This document shows, in pieces, positions 32,937-41,499 of a DNA stretch of 64,000 bases. The notes beneath the pieces are model-generated. The model saw only the letters and a list, made by a program, of their open reading frames with translations. It ran no database searches and was not told the origin of the DNA. Numbering within the stretch: the stretch's first letter is position 1; each line of letters opens with the position of its first letter. Position numbers and translations under genes: made by a program. Origin of the DNA: Flavobacterium anhuiense (GTDB lineage: Bacteria > Bacteroidota > Bacteroidia > Flavobacteriales > Flavobacteriaceae); assembly GCF_900101855.1 (NCBI RefSeq), contig NZ_FMVC01000003.1:580902-644901 (forward strand), in the 5' to 3' direction.

Positions 32937-35759
32937 ATGAGTAAAAATTATTCTTTTCTGGCAAATGGAGGAGAAATGGGACAACTAACCCGTGCTAAAG
33001 ATTGGAGCAAAACGGCTGTTGGACCAGTAGAATTATGGCCACAAAGTCTGCGTACAACTTTAGGAATTCTGTTAAACTCCAAGTTCCCCATGTTTTTGTT
33101 TTGGGGGCCAGATCATATATGCTTTTATAATGACGCCTATCGTCCTAGTTTAGGAAATGGTGGCAAACATCCCGCTATTCTTGGCGAAAAAGGTGCCGAT
33201 TACTGGCCAGAAATCTGGGATTTCATAAAACCTTTAATCGATCAAGTTTTTGATAAAGGCGAAGCGACATGGCATGAAGACCAATTGTTGCCGATTTACA
33301 GAAATGGTAAAATGGAAGATGTATACTGGACTTTTAGCTACAGTCCTGTGAATGATGAAAATGGAAAAACAAACGGTGTTTTGGTAATCTGCAATGAAAC
33401 CACAGAACAAGTGCTTACACGCAAAAATCTGGAAGAAAGTGAAAGACGTTTTAGAAACACTGTAAAACAAATTCCGCTTGGCATCTGTATTTTAAAAGGA
33501 CCAGAATTCATTGCTGAAATGGCTAATGCAACGTATCTTCATATTGCAGGCAAAGAAGAAAGTGATATTTTAAACCAACCCATTTTTGATTCGTTTCCTG
33601 AAACTAAAGAAGCTGTTTATCCCTTGCTAAAAAACGTCTTTGAAACTGGAATTCCTTATTCTCAAGATGAATTTGCTGTAACTTTAAATAGATATAACAA
33701 ACAGGAATTAGCCTATTTCAATGTCGTTTTTTATCCTTTAAAAGAAGAAAACAATATTATAACAGGAATCATAGTAGTGGCTTATGAAGTAACAGAAGAT
33801 GTAAAAGGAAGACATCTGCTCACAGAAAATGAAGTTGCGTTTCGCAATATTGTTATGGAATCTCCTATTGCAATGGCAATTTTTAGAGGAAAAGATTATG
33901 TAATCGAAATGGCCAATAAAGCCATGATGAAGGATATTTGGCAGAAAGAAGAAAAAGACTTTATTGGTCGTCCCTTATTGGAGGTTTTTCCAGAATTATA
34001 CAATCAGAAATATCCTGAAATATTGCACGAAGTGCTCACAACTGGAAAAAAAATCAGCGAAAACGAAGCTGTTACCCATATTAATATTAAAGGAAAGCTT
34101 AAAAAATTCTACCTCGATTATGAATTTACGACGTTATATGAAAAAAATGGAAAAGCTTCTGGAATTATGTGCACCGTTTATGACGTAACTTCTAAAGTCA
34201 AAGCTCGAAAAAAAGTGGAGACTACAGAAGAAAGAGCACGTTTAGCAACTGAAATTGGAAAAATTGCTACTTGGGATTTAAATCTTAAAACCAAAAAGTT
34301 ACTTTATAGCGATAACATTCTAGATATCTTTGGATTTGAAAAAGGCACTAAAATAATACATGAAGACGTTCGAAGCCGTATTCTTCCTAAAGACGAACAT
34401 ATTGTTAAAGAGGCTTTTGAAAAAGCGTTAAAGGAAGGCATTTACAAATATGAAGCTCGCATTTTAAAAGTAGACAATTCAATTGGATGGATTAAAATGC
34501 ATGGCAAAATCTTTTTTGATGAAAATAATATTCCTTCAAAAATGATTGGAACTGTAATGGATGTAACTGTAGAAAAAAATATGCAGCATGTTCTAGTAAA
34601 AAGCGAGCAAAAGTTTCGACTCCTCGCCGATTCTATGCCCCAACTTATCTGGACAAGCGATACTTTGGGGAATCTAAATTATTTTAATGAAACCGTCTAC
34701 AACTATTCTGGACTTTCTAAAGAAGAGATTGAAAAGAATGGCTGGCTTCAGATCGTGCACCCAGACGATCGAGAAGAAAATGTAAAACTCTGGATGGAAT
34801 CAGTAAAAACGGGACATGATTTTCTTTTTATCCACCGATTTAAACGTTATGATGGCGAATACAGATGGCAGCTCAGCCGTGCCGTTGCCCAATTGGACGA
34901 ATCTGGAAAAGTAACCATGTGGGTGGGAAGCAGTACCGATATAGAAGAACAAAAAAACTTTACCAATCAGTTGGAAGAACAGATTATTGAACGCACAACG
35001 CAACTGGAACTCAAAAACAGAGATCTGGTTAATATGAATATAGAACTGCAGTCATTTGCTTATATATCGAGTCATGATCTTCAGGAGCCTTTGCGTAAAA
35101 TCCAGACTTTTGCTAGCCGATTGGCCGATTTGGATGAGCAGAATATTTCGGCGAATGCCAAAACCTATTTAAACAGGATTGAGTTTTCGGCTAAAAAAAT
35201 GCAAAATTTAATACAGGATTTATTAACCTATTCCCGCGCCAATTCTGCCGATCGCATATTTACAAAAATTAAAATAGACGAAATCGCTGAAGAAGTAATC
35301 AGTGATTTTTCAGATCGCATTGAAGAAAAAAATGCCATTGTAGAATATCACGATTTGGGAGAAGCAACACTGATACAGTTCCAATTTAGACAGCTACTTC
35401 ACAATCTGGTGGAAAATGCCCTAAAATTTTCACGTCCTGGCGTTCCTCCAAAAGTAAAAATATCAGTTAAAAAAGTTGATGGAAAATCGCTTCCAAATGC
35501 TGAATTTAAAGACAAAAAATACCACCATCTCCAAGTTTCGGATAACGGAATTGGTTTTGAGCTCGTTTATAAAGAAAAAATCTTTGAAGTTTTCCAGCGT
35601 TTAAACACCGAGAGCGAATATCGAGGAACAGGTATTGGCCTTGCAATTGTGAAAAAAATTGTAGAAAACCATAAAGGCTTTATCACCGTTGATAGTGAAA
35701 AAGGAAAAGGTTCTGTCTTTAATATTTATATTCCAGATTTATCTGAAATCAGTATTTAA
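32937..35759 (+). CDS. Soluble multi-PAS sensor histidine kinase
   Basis: 940 residues and no clear transmembrane helix. About five PAS-type domains come first: roughly 1-160 (WPQSLRTTLGILLNSKFPMF), 168-285, 290-410, 420-540 and 550-680 (PQLIWTSDTLGNLNYFNET, a PAS_3-like module with a PAC motif). A HisKA domain follows with the phospho-His in FAYISSHDLQEPLRKIQTF, and an HATPase with LQVSDNGIGFELVYKEKIF and YRGTGIGLAIVKKI. Such kinases often sense light, redox or small ligands; no conserved chromophore cysteine is obvious. The convergent gene encodes an Rcp1-like response regulator, and their 3' ends overlap by 11 bases. They are likely partners, although not co-transcribed. Confidence 0.93.
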   Translation: MSKNYSFLANGGEMGQLTRAKDWSKTAVGPVELWPQSLRTTLGILLNSKFPMFLFWGPDHICFYNDAYRPSLGNGGKHPAILGEKGADYWPEIWDFIKPLIDQVFDKGEATWHEDQLLPIYRNGKMEDVYWTFSYSPVNDENGKTNGVLVICNETTEQVLTRKNLEESERRFRNTVKQIPLGICILKGPEFIAEMANATYLHIAGKEESDILNQPIFDSFPETKEAVYPLLKNVFETGIPYSQDEFAVTLNRYNKQELAYFNVVFYPLKEENNIITGIIVVAYEVTEDVKGRHLLTENEVAFRNIVMESPIAMAIFRGKDYVIEMANKAMMKDIWQKEEKDFIGRPLLEVFPELYNQKYPEILHEVLTTGKKISENEAVTHINIKGKLKKFYLDYEFTTLYEKNGKASGIMCTVYDVTSKVKARKKVETTEERARLATEIGKIATWDLNLKTKKLLYSDNILDIFGFEKGTKIIHEDVRSRILPKDEHIVKEAFEKALKEGIYKYEARILKVDNSIGWIKMHGKIFFDENNIPSKMIGTVMDVTVEKNMQHVLVKSEQKFRLLADSMPQLIWTSDTLGNLNYFNETVYNYSGLSKEEIEKNGWLQIVHPDDREENVKLWMESVKTGHDFLFIHRFKRYDGEYRWQLSRAVAQLDESGKVTMWVGSSTDIEEQKNFTNQLEEQIIERTTQLELKNRDLVNMNIELQSFAYISSHDLQEPLRKIQTFASRLADLDEQNISANAKTYLNRIEFSAKKMQNLIQDLLTYSRANSADRIFTKIKIDEIAEEVISDFSDRIEEKNAIVEYHDLGEATLIQFQFRQLLHNLVENALKFSRPGVPPKVKISVKKVDGKSLPNAEFKDKKYHHLQVSDNGIGFELVYKEKIFEVFQRLNTESEYRGTGIGLAIVKKIVENHKGFITVDSEKGKGSVFNIYIPDLSEISI

Positions 35760-36180
35760 ATACAAAATTGGATTGGGTCGGGATAAACTTTTTCCAATCA
35801 ATTTGTATTGCGTGTTCTATTGCTTTTATAATATCACTCATTAAAACGGGTTTGGTAATAAAGCAATTGGCTCCAAGTTTAAGACATTTTTCAATATTAC
35901 CTGGCTCACTCGAAGTGGAATAAATGACTACTGGAATGTCTTTTTTGTCATCAGAACTTCTAAGTTCTTCCAAAACGTCAAATCCATTTTTTCCAGGCAT
36001 ATTTAAATCCAAGAAAATCACGGATGGAACAACAGATGATTCCGAAATGGCATTCAAAAAATTTTGACTTCCAGAATATGTTTGCAGCTTAATATTATGG
36101 GGAATAGATTCTACGGCATCTGCAAAAATACATAAATCATCTTCGTCGTCATCAGTATAGAATATGGTGAAATCTGTCAT
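35749..36180 (-). CDS. Single-domain response regulator (Rcp1-like)
   Basis: 143 residues with one receiver: acidic cluster YTDDDEDD near the N-terminus, phospho-acceptor in VIFLDLNMPGKNGFD, the Ser/Thr switch in VVIYSTSSEPGNIEKC and the Lys in ITKPVLMSD. This is the type found beside phytochrome- or PAS-linked kinases and in flavobacterial HisKA kinases with the SSHDLQEP box. The protein has no output domain. Its 3' end overlaps that of the multi-PAS kinase gene by 11 bases on the opposite strand. Confidence 0.93.
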   Translation of the reverse strand: MTDFTIFYTDDDEDDLCIFADAVESIPHNIKLQTYSGSQNFLNAISESSVVPSVIFLDLNMPGKNGFDVLEELRSSDDKKDIPVVIYSTSSEPGNIEKCLKLGANCFITKPVLMSDIIKAIEHAIQIDWKKFIPTQSNFVFKY

Positions 36181-36411
36181 CGTATTTTTGGCTTAGAATT
36201 TTAATATGCCCAAATATAGTGCAATTTTATCTAATAAATAGGATTTAGATTTAATTTCTTACAAAGTAAATTGAAATATCATAATTTATAAGTTTAATTA
36301 TATAAGCTGAAAAAGTGTAAAAATCTCCAACTTTACTTTAATATTTTTCAGACAATACCTTCTGTTTGTCAAATAATTAAAATATAAAAAACAACTTAAA
36401 AATATAACGTT

Positions 36412-36912
36412 ATGGGCGATCATAAAGACCTTACAGATGAATTTGCAGTAGACAAAATAAAAGATCTGGCTGCGCATATTAAAACGTGTATGTTTTGTAC
36501 ATATAACGAATACAGGATACAATCTCGACCTATGTCTGTGCAGAAAATTGATGATTTGGGAAACCTATGGTTCTTATCTGACAGAAACAGCGGACAGAAT
36601 GCAGAAATCACACTGAATCCAATGGTTGAAATCTTTTTTGCCGAACCGCATGATAAATTCTTAACTCTTCATGGAACGGCAAGTATTTCATACGATCGAG
36701 AAACAATTGAAAAATTATGGAATCCAGCAGTAAAAATATGGATGCCAGGCGGTGTCGATGACCCAAATTTAAGCGTAATTAAAGTAGTTCCGGAAGATGG
36801 TTACTACTGGAATAATAAAAACGGAAAAATGGTTGCGATTGCAAAAATGACAGCTGCTTTTATTACAGGAAAAACTATGGATGACGGAATCGAGGGAAGC
36901 TTAAAATTGTAG
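36412..36912 (+). CDS. Pyridoxamine 5'-phosphate oxidase-like flavin-binding stress protein
   Basis: 166 residues with a split-barrel PNPOx fold: MFCTYNEYRIQSRPMSVQKI as the first strands, LWFLSDRNSGQNAEI, and NPMVEIFFAEPHDKFLTLHG. It resembles the general stress protein 26 group, which binds FMN or F420 but lacks proven pyridoxamine oxidase activity. The C-terminus (PEDGYYWNNKNGKMVAIAK) fits the same group. Its place beside DUF72, DNA glycosylase and DUF892 genes supports a stress role. It is followed by a 19-base tandem repeat and a perfect 26-bp inverted repeat. Confidence 0.9.
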   Translation: MGDHKDLTDEFAVDKIKDLAAHIKTCMFCTYNEYRIQSRPMSVQKIDDLGNLWFLSDRNSGQNAEITLNPMVEIFFAEPHDKFLTLHGTASISYDRETIEKLWNPAVKIWMPGGVDDPNLSVIKVVPEDGYYWNNKNGKMVAIAKMTAAFITGKTMDDGIEGSLKL

Positions 36913-36920
36913 TTTTTTTT

Positions 36921-36977
36921 GAACCGAAAAGGTTTTTTTGAACCGAAAAGGTTTTTTTGAACCGAAAAGGTTTTTTT
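36921..36977 (+). repeat. Three perfect tandem copies of a 19-nt unit
   Basis: GAACCGAAAAGGTTTTTTT occurs three times without a change (36921-36939, 36940-36958, 36959-36977). A fourth copy begins at 36978 but turns into the inverted repeat that follows (GAACCGCAAAGAGCG). Each unit can form a small AACC...GGTT hairpin followed by T7, so each resembles a minimal terminator. The array has probably grown from the arm of the adjacent element. Confidence 0.9.
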
Positions 36978-36978
36978 G

Positions 36979-37067
36979 AACCGCAAAGAGCGCAAAGGTT
37001 TACGCTATGTTCGCTAAGATTATTTTCTTTTGCGTGCCTTACGTAAACCTTTGCGCTCTTTGCGGTT
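36979..37067. repeat. Perfect 26-bp inverted repeat between convergent genes
   Basis: The arms 36979-37004 and 37042-37067 are exactly complementary; they begin AACCGCAAAGAGCGCAAAGG and enclose a 37-base loop. The same family forms the outer shell at 46529-46865 and the copy inside czcB at 15531-15632. Because the flanking genes converge on it, a bidirectional terminator function is possible. Confidence 0.92.
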
Positions 37068-37089
37068 AAACATCATTACTAAATTAAAA

Positions 37090-37803
37090 TCAAACAGTCA
37101 TCCTTTTCAATTCTAAAGCATTCAAAATACCTGCTTCGCTTGCTGTATTATTAAAATAAATAAATCCTTTCTTGGAACGAATCTGGCGATATATCTCCCG
37201 TAATTCTTCCGTAGAATAACTTGAGTGAAATAATCTTGGGATTCCATGAAAACGCATATAAAGTATTGGAAAATCTTTGAAGATAGTTTGAGGAAGATTG
37301 GGATAACTCACACTGCAAAACGTGATATTGTTTTCCTTAAATGCATTCCAAACTTCATCGTTCCACCAGCTTTCGTGGCGAAATTCGACTACATTTTTGA
37401 AATTGTAGTTAAGAATTCCGATTATGGCATGTAATTTTTCTCTGCTAAAAGCATAACTTGGCGGAAATTGAAAGAGAACAGCAGCGAGTTTGTCTTTCAT
37501 GCCTTCCTTACAAATGTTATAAAAGTCATTCAAACGGCTTTCACAGTCTATAAGCTTTTTGATATGTGTGATTTCTTTTGGCACTTTTACCGAAAACAAA
37601 AAAGACTCTGGCGTTTTATTGTACCAATTTTGGAAAATACGAACGGTAGGAAATTTATAAAAACTGCCATTAAACTCATAAGTGTCAAAATGCTGGCAAT
37701 AGAACTCAAACCATTTTTTGGAAGGAAGATTTTGAGGGTAAAAAACGTTCTTCCAAAAACTGTTGTAAAAACTGGAACAGCCTATTTTTACGTGATTTTT
37801 CAT
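37090..37803 (-). CDS. DUF72-domain (YecE-like) protein
   Basis: 237 residues with the TIM-barrel-like DUF72 pattern. IGCSSFYNSFWKNVFYP sits at the N-terminus, followed by WFEFYCQHFDTYEFNGSFY and FSVKVPKEITHIKKL. AAVLFQFPPSYAFSREKLH, VVEFRHESWWNDEVW, and YMRFHGIPRLFHSSYS come later. The biochemical role of the family is unknown; it is often found near DNA repair and stress genes. Its start overlaps the upstream DNA-glycosylase gene by 4 bases (ATGA), so the two are translationally coupled, which suggests a linked function. Confidence 0.93.
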   Translation of the reverse strand: MKNHVKIGCSSFYNSFWKNVFYPQNLPSKKWFEFYCQHFDTYEFNGSFYKFPTVRIFQNWYNKTPESFLFSVKVPKEITHIKKLIDCESRLNDFYNICKEGMKDKLAAVLFQFPPSYAFSREKLHAIIGILNYNFKNVVEFRHESWWNDEVWNAFKENNITFCSVSYPNLPQTIFKDFPILYMRFHGIPRLFHSSYSTEELREIYRQIRSKKGFIYFNNTASEAGILNALELKRMTV

Positions 37804-38531
37804 ATATATAATTGTTGGCAGTTAGTGCAGAAAAAGCTTCTGCGTTTTCGTTCTCCAGTCTGCTTTTTCTGGAAAGGAAGATTGCATCGTAAACATATAT
37901 TTTTTGTATAGGCTTCCCAATGTTTTTTAAGTTCAAACTTCTTTTTCCAGTATAGAAATTCAAAACTATATGTGGAGCATTCAGCAATAAGCTGGCTTTT
38001 TATATGAGGCGGAATTTTCTCTACAATCGATTCTGGATGCACATAACAGCGGTACAAAACTTCATTTTTTATAATGTTGCCTACTCCAGAAAAAATATCC
38101 TGATCTAAGATGATATCGCAGATCATTTTTTGAGGCATTTTTTCGATACTCTCTTGGGCTTTTTTAGGATTCCAATTTTCATTCATAACATCAACACTCC
38201 AATCGTAATGAGAATTAATGTCTCCCTCTAAAATTTTTACAGAACAAGTATAAAAATTAAGCTCTCCGTTTTCAAAGACTAAACTCAATCTGGGTTTTGA
38301 AACTTTACGCTCATTTATTCGGTATGTCCCAAACATGAGCATGTGAATTTTTACTGTAAATGAATCAAAACAGATTAAGAAATGTTTTCCCCAAGTTTTA
38401 AAAGCTAGAATGGTTTTATCCTGTAGCCTAGAAATATCAATATGCGTATTCCCAGATACAGAAATTATTTTCTGTCCCGTAAATTGCTGCACTTCTTCTT
38501 TTAAAATTACTATTGACGGACCTTCGGGCAT
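37800..38531 (-). CDS. Fpg/Nei-family DNA glycosylase-AP lyase (endonuclease VIII-like)
   Basis: 243 residues. The N-terminus MPEGP supplies the catalytic Pro2 and Glu3 of the Fpg/Nei family. A helix-two-turn-helix follows (QDIFSGVGNIIKNEVLYRC). The C-terminal zinc finger has four Cys in CLRCN and CTNC with a basic RKRRSFF strand between them. The enzyme should excise oxidised bases, probably pyrimidines, and cut the abasic site. IHMLMFGTYRI in place of the longer Fpg loop resembles the Nei-like group. Coupled to the DUF72 gene by a 4-base overlap. Possible reading as a diverged Fpg cannot be excluded. Confidence 0.92.
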   Translation of the reverse strand: MPEGPSIVILKEEVQQFTGQKIISVSGNTHIDISRLQDKTILAFKTWGKHFLICFDSFTVKIHMLMFGTYRINERKVSKPRLSLVFENGELNFYTCSVKILEGDINSHYDWSVDVMNENWNPKKAQESIEKMPQKMICDIILDQDIFSGVGNIIKNEVLYRCYVHPESIVEKIPPHIKSQLIAECSTYSFEFLYWKKKFELKKHWEAYTKNICLRCNLPFQKKQTGERKRRSFFCTNCQQLYI

Positions 38532-38553
38532 ATACTCAATTTTTTATTTAACT

Positions 38554-38584
38554 AAAAAAAGTGCAGCTCTAAAACTGCACTTTT
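38554..38584 (-). terminator. Terminator of the DUF892 gene
   Basis: On the minus strand AAGTGCAG, loop TTTTAGAG, CTGCACTT, then a run of T. The stem is perfect over 8 pairs and lies about 20 bases after the DUF892 stop codon. Confidence 0.9.
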
Positions 38585-38600
38585 ATTTTATTTTTTATGC

Positions 38601-39185
38601 TTATTCAATTTCTGCAGCTTCAAGATTTACTGCATTTACAGCAACTTCTGTCAGGGTTTTATCAGCACCTTTTTCTTCATCGAGTGTTTGCTCTAATAAA
38701 GTAGCTGCTTCAGGAATACCTAGAGTTTCGGCAAATTGTCTTAAAGTACCGTAAGTAGCAATTTCGTAATGCTCAATTTTCTGGCTCGCAGCAATAATTC
38801 CTGCATCACGCACTACTCCAAATTCTGTTTCTTCCAGCATTCCTTTAGCTTCTTCGATCAAACCTTCCATGGCATCGCATTTTTTTGCCGTTGGTTTTTT
38901 ACCGACGATTTTAAATACTTCTTCTAAACGGGCAATTTGCTCCTCCGTTTCAGTTAAATGATTGTCAATTGCATCTTTCAATTCAACAGAAGAAGCATTT
39001 TTAACCATTACAGGCAAAGCTTTTGTCAGCGCTTTTTCCGCCCAATAGATATCTTTTAGTGCTTCTTCAAATAATTCAGTCAATCCTGAGGCTGCACTCG
39101 ATTTTGGCTTTGTAACTCCTCTTGGCGTTGTGTCTTTTGTACTTTCTTTTGCTGTACTTGCATTTTTACTATTTGTAGTTTTCAT
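38601..39185 (-). CDS. DUF892 ferritin-like protein (YciE/YciF family)
   Basis: 194 residues from the ATG at MKTTNSKNAS. A longer frame from 39212 adds nine hydrophobic residues that do not belong to the family. A Ser/Thr/Lys-rich tail of about 40 residues is followed by the four-helix DUF892 bundle (LTELFEEALKDIYWAEKALTK, then VELKDAIDNHLTETEEQIARLE, IIAASQKIEHYEIATYGTLR, EEKGADKTLTEVA). Glu and His residues spaced as in di-iron ferritin-like proteins are visible. Family members are induced by osmotic, oxidative or stationary-phase stress. The gene has its own terminator. Confidence 0.93.
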   Translation of the reverse strand: MKTTNSKNASTAKESTKDTTPRGVTKPKSSAASGLTELFEEALKDIYWAEKALTKALPVMVKNASSVELKDAIDNHLTETEEQIARLEEVFKIVGKKPTAKKCDAMEGLIEEAKGMLEETEFGVVRDAGIIAASQKIEHYEIATYGTLRQFAETLGIPEAATLLEQTLDEEKGADKTLTEVAVNAVNLEAAEIE

Positions 39186-39336
39186 GGTAATAATTTTTAT
39201 GATTAATAACATGATAAAATTACTTCGTGAATAGCGAGAGAGGTTACAAGATTTTAAATTAAAATTCTATTCTAAACATCTGTTAATTATAGAATTACAC
39301 TAAAAAATCTTATAAGAAATTCCTTCATCTTCGTGT

Positions 39337-39344
39337 TAGATTTG
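39337..39344 (+). promoter_or_regulatory. Putative -7 element of the hyperacidic protein gene
   Basis: TAGATTTG fits TAnnTTTG, 28 bases before the ATG. The preceding bases (AAAAATCTTATAAGAAATTC, then CTT) resemble the region before the DUF4142 gene (about 42719-42765), so both may use the same stress-type promoter. Confidence 0.45.
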
Positions 39345-39372
39345 TAAATATTAATCATAAAAAACAAACATC

Positions 39373-39918
39373 ATGAATACTATCGATAAAAAAAACGGTT
39401 ATAATACAGATTTAAAAAATCATTTTTCTGATGATCGAAATTTAGGTGAAGACTTAAAAGACGATAGACGACAAACGGATAATGATAATCGAGAAATTGC
39501 AGAGCGTGGCTATACTGTTAGAAACGGATATAATCCGAACAAGCCAAATCCAGATCAGGAAGATTATCTAAACGATGATGATTTGGACGACCTTAATGAC
39601 GATTTCCATAACGACAGAGATCTAGAGGACAATAATGATGAAATCTATGAAGTCGAATTGGAAGACGATAATTTTGCCGAAGAAAATGACGAATTCGACA
39701 ATCCGTCAGATCTAAAAGAAGATGAGTATGACTTTAACGAAACCGAAGATGTGCTAGAAGACATTGACGATGAGGACGAAGATGAAAATGATGACGAAGA
39801 TGATGACGATTATATCGAAGAAGATATTGACGACGATGATAATGATTATGTAGAAGATGATGTTCAGGAAGATGATGATGAAGAAAGTTATCCCGAAAAT
39901 GATCCGCGCAGATTTTAA
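39373..39918 (+). CDS. Hyperacidic, intrinsically disordered protein
   Basis: 181 residues, no signal peptide. The first 60 residues are mixed polar with a short motif (REIAERGYTVRNGYNPNKPN). From about residue 60 to the end, Asp and Glu make up most positions, with almost no hydrophobic core. It cannot fold as a normal globule. Such proteins in stress regions may act as histone-like mimics, cation buffers or chaperone-like hydration proteins; which applies is unknown. Nearby stress genes (DUF892, topoisomerase IB, DUF4142) and a shared promoter-like sequence suggest stress induction. A very strong terminator follows. Confidence 0.8.
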   Translation: MNTIDKKNGYNTDLKNHFSDDRNLGEDLKDDRRQTDNDNREIAERGYTVRNGYNPNKPNPDQEDYLNDDDLDDLNDDFHNDRDLEDNNDEIYEVELEDDNFAEENDEFDNPSDLKEDEYDFNETEDVLEDIDDEDEDENDDEDDDDYIEEDIDDDDNDYVEDDVQEDDDEESYPENDPRRF

Positions 39919-39940
39919 TCGTTTATTCGTATGAAAATAA

Positions 39941-39977
39941 AAACCGTCCCGTTATATAACGGGACGGTTTTTTTTGA
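39941..39977 (+). terminator. Strong rho-independent terminator
   Basis: AAACCGTCCCGTTA and TAACGGGACGGTTT form a perfect stem around a tiny TA core at 39941-39970, followed by a run of T. Confidence 0.95.
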
Positions 39978-40121
39978 GTCTAAAATTTAACTACTTAATC
40001 TCCAATAATTTTCAGTACTGGATTACCGTCTTTCGTGGTTTTATAATTATTACAGAAACCACAAAACGACACATTATAAAAGTCAATGTGCCGTTTTAAA
40101 TTTGTTTTTATTTACTGATTT

Positions 40122-40286
40122 TTATACCCTTGTAGATCTTCCGCTAATTAATGAAATAACGAATAGAACTAAAAATATAAAGAATAAAATTTTAGCGATA
40201 CTAGCGGCTCCAGCGGCAATTCCACCGAAACCAAATATTCCTGCCACTATGGCTAGAATAATAAAAGTGACTGTCCAACGTAACAT
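40122..40286 (-). CDS. DUF1328-family small membrane protein
   Basis: 54 residues, too short for common ORF cutoffs. The protein starts [20 protein letters not shown], continues [18 protein letters not shown], and ends SGRSTRV. Two hydrophobic segments with the Gly/Ala-rich turn [14 protein letters not shown] are the hallmark of the DUF1328 (YtjA) family of inner-membrane stress peptides. An antisense frame of similar length over the same bases has no such features. The gene lies between the hyperacidic protein gene and topoisomerase IB. The role of the family is unknown, though it is often found with DUF892, DUF4142 and similar stress genes. Confidence 0.93.
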   Translation of the reverse strand: MLRWTVTFIILAIVAGIFGFGGIAAGAASIAKILFFIFLVLFVISLISGRSTRV

Positions 40287-40363
40287 AATAATAGTTTTTT
40301 AGTTAATAATGATTTTGTTTGTATTGCAAACTTTTAAGCTTTTGGAGAGATGCAGTAACTCTT

Positions 40364-41458
40364 TTATGAACAAGGCGTTTCTAAATTGATTTCGTAATTC
40401 TGAATCAATTCAGAAAATGCTATTTCTGATTTTGTAAAATATTTTCTTGTGCTTCGGCTTTTTTTTGCCAAATCAAAATATTTCTGAATGGAACCATCTT
40501 CGTAAGTTGAAATCAAAAGCGGATGAACGTAATAATCTTTGCAGACTTTTCGAGTGTTTCCAAGTGCTTCAGCTGTAAGATCAAAAGCGGTTATAATATT
40601 CTGTTTGATTTCTTTTTCATCTGAAGCCACACCTATTTCCATTAAACTTTCAAAGAAAATAATAGACGCTGCCCAAGTTCTAAAGTCCTTTGCACTAAAA
40701 TATTCGCCCGAAATATTGTGCAGATATTCATTAACGGCATGACTGTCCAGAACTTTTCGTTCGCCATTTTTATCATAATATTTAAAAACCTCATAGCCTG
40801 GAATTTCTTCGCAACGACTTACCAATTTTACCAATTGTTTATTGCGAGTGGTAATAGTATGCTGTTTTCCTTTTTTTCCAACAAATTCAAATCGGAGGGA
40901 ATTTTTATTGATATTGATGTGGCGTTTTCTTAAAGTCGAAAGTCCGTAAGATTTGTTGTCTTTGGCATATTTCTCATTTCCGATTCGAATATGAGTTTCC
41001 TCCATAAGCCGAATTACCAAAGCAATTACTTTTTCCTTAGACCATTCTTTTTGTTCCAAATCAAGATCGACTTGTTTTCTTATTGCTGGAAGTTTAGCTC
41101 CGAATTCGGCGATTTTATAAAACTTAGTCTGATTTCGAATCAAATTCCATCTCGGATGATAACGGTATTGTTTCCTATTTTTAAGATCTGTTCCTACAGC
41201 TTGCAAATGTCCGTTTGTAATATCTGTTATTCGGACATTTTCCCATGCCGGCGGAAGCACCAAACTATTAATGCGTTTAATTTCGTTTTTACTTTTTACA
41301 TTTTTTCCGTTCTTTTTATAAACGAAATTTTCTCCTTCGCGGCAGCGAACAATTGTTAATTGATGATCATTAATATATTCTAAGTCTAGTTTTTCAATTA
41401 CTAGATGTGGCGCTTTAATTAGCTGATTCATTAAATTTTCTTTTTTCGCCGCATTCAT
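40364..41458 (-). CDS. DNA topoisomerase IB (eukaryote/poxvirus-like)
   Basis: 364 residues. The protein has the bacterial TopIB layout: an N-terminal beta domain (LPPAWENVRITDITNGHLQA, GTDLKNRKQYRYHP) and a catalytic domain. The catalytic residues can be seen: Arg158 in HIRIGNE, the Lys in the FVGKKGK turn, Arg260 in KDFRTW, and the nucleophile Tyr310 in CKDYYVHP. It relaxes both positive and negative supercoils by forming a transient 3'-phosphotyrosine bond. It lies within a cluster of stress and repair genes and has its own promoter-like TATTTTTG. Confidence 0.95.
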   Translation of the reverse strand: MNAAKKENLMNQLIKAPHLVIEKLDLEYINDHQLTIVRCREGENFVYKKNGKNVKSKNEIKRINSLVLPPAWENVRITDITNGHLQAVGTDLKNRKQYRYHPRWNLIRNQTKFYKIAEFGAKLPAIRKQVDLDLEQKEWSKEKVIALVIRLMEETHIRIGNEKYAKDNKSYGLSTLRKRHININKNSLRFEFVGKKGKQHTITTRNKQLVKLVSRCEEIPGYEVFKYYDKNGERKVLDSHAVNEYLHNISGEYFSAKDFRTWAASIIFFESLMEIGVASDEKEIKQNIITAFDLTAEALGNTRKVCKDYYVHPLLISTYEDGSIQKYFDLAKKSRSTRKYFTKSEIAFSELIQNYEINLETPCS

Positions 41459-41477
41459 GGTATTTAAAAATTTATCG

Positions 41478-41485
41478 CAAAAATA
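41478..41485 (-). promoter_or_regulatory. Putative -7 element of topoisomerase IB
   Basis: On the minus strand TATTTTTG, a match to TAnnTTTG, 19 bases before the ATG. No clear -33 TTG is at the usual distance. Confidence 0.4.
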
Positions 41486-41499
41486 GTTTTGAATTAATT

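Noticed and set aside
36921..36977. Tandem 19-mers as a CRISPR array
   Set aside because: The units are directly adjacent without spacers, only three copies are present, and there are no cas genes.
40102..40302. 66-residue plus-strand frame over the DUF1328 gene
   Set aside because: The minus strand carries a full DUF1328 protein at the same place; the plus frame has no family features.
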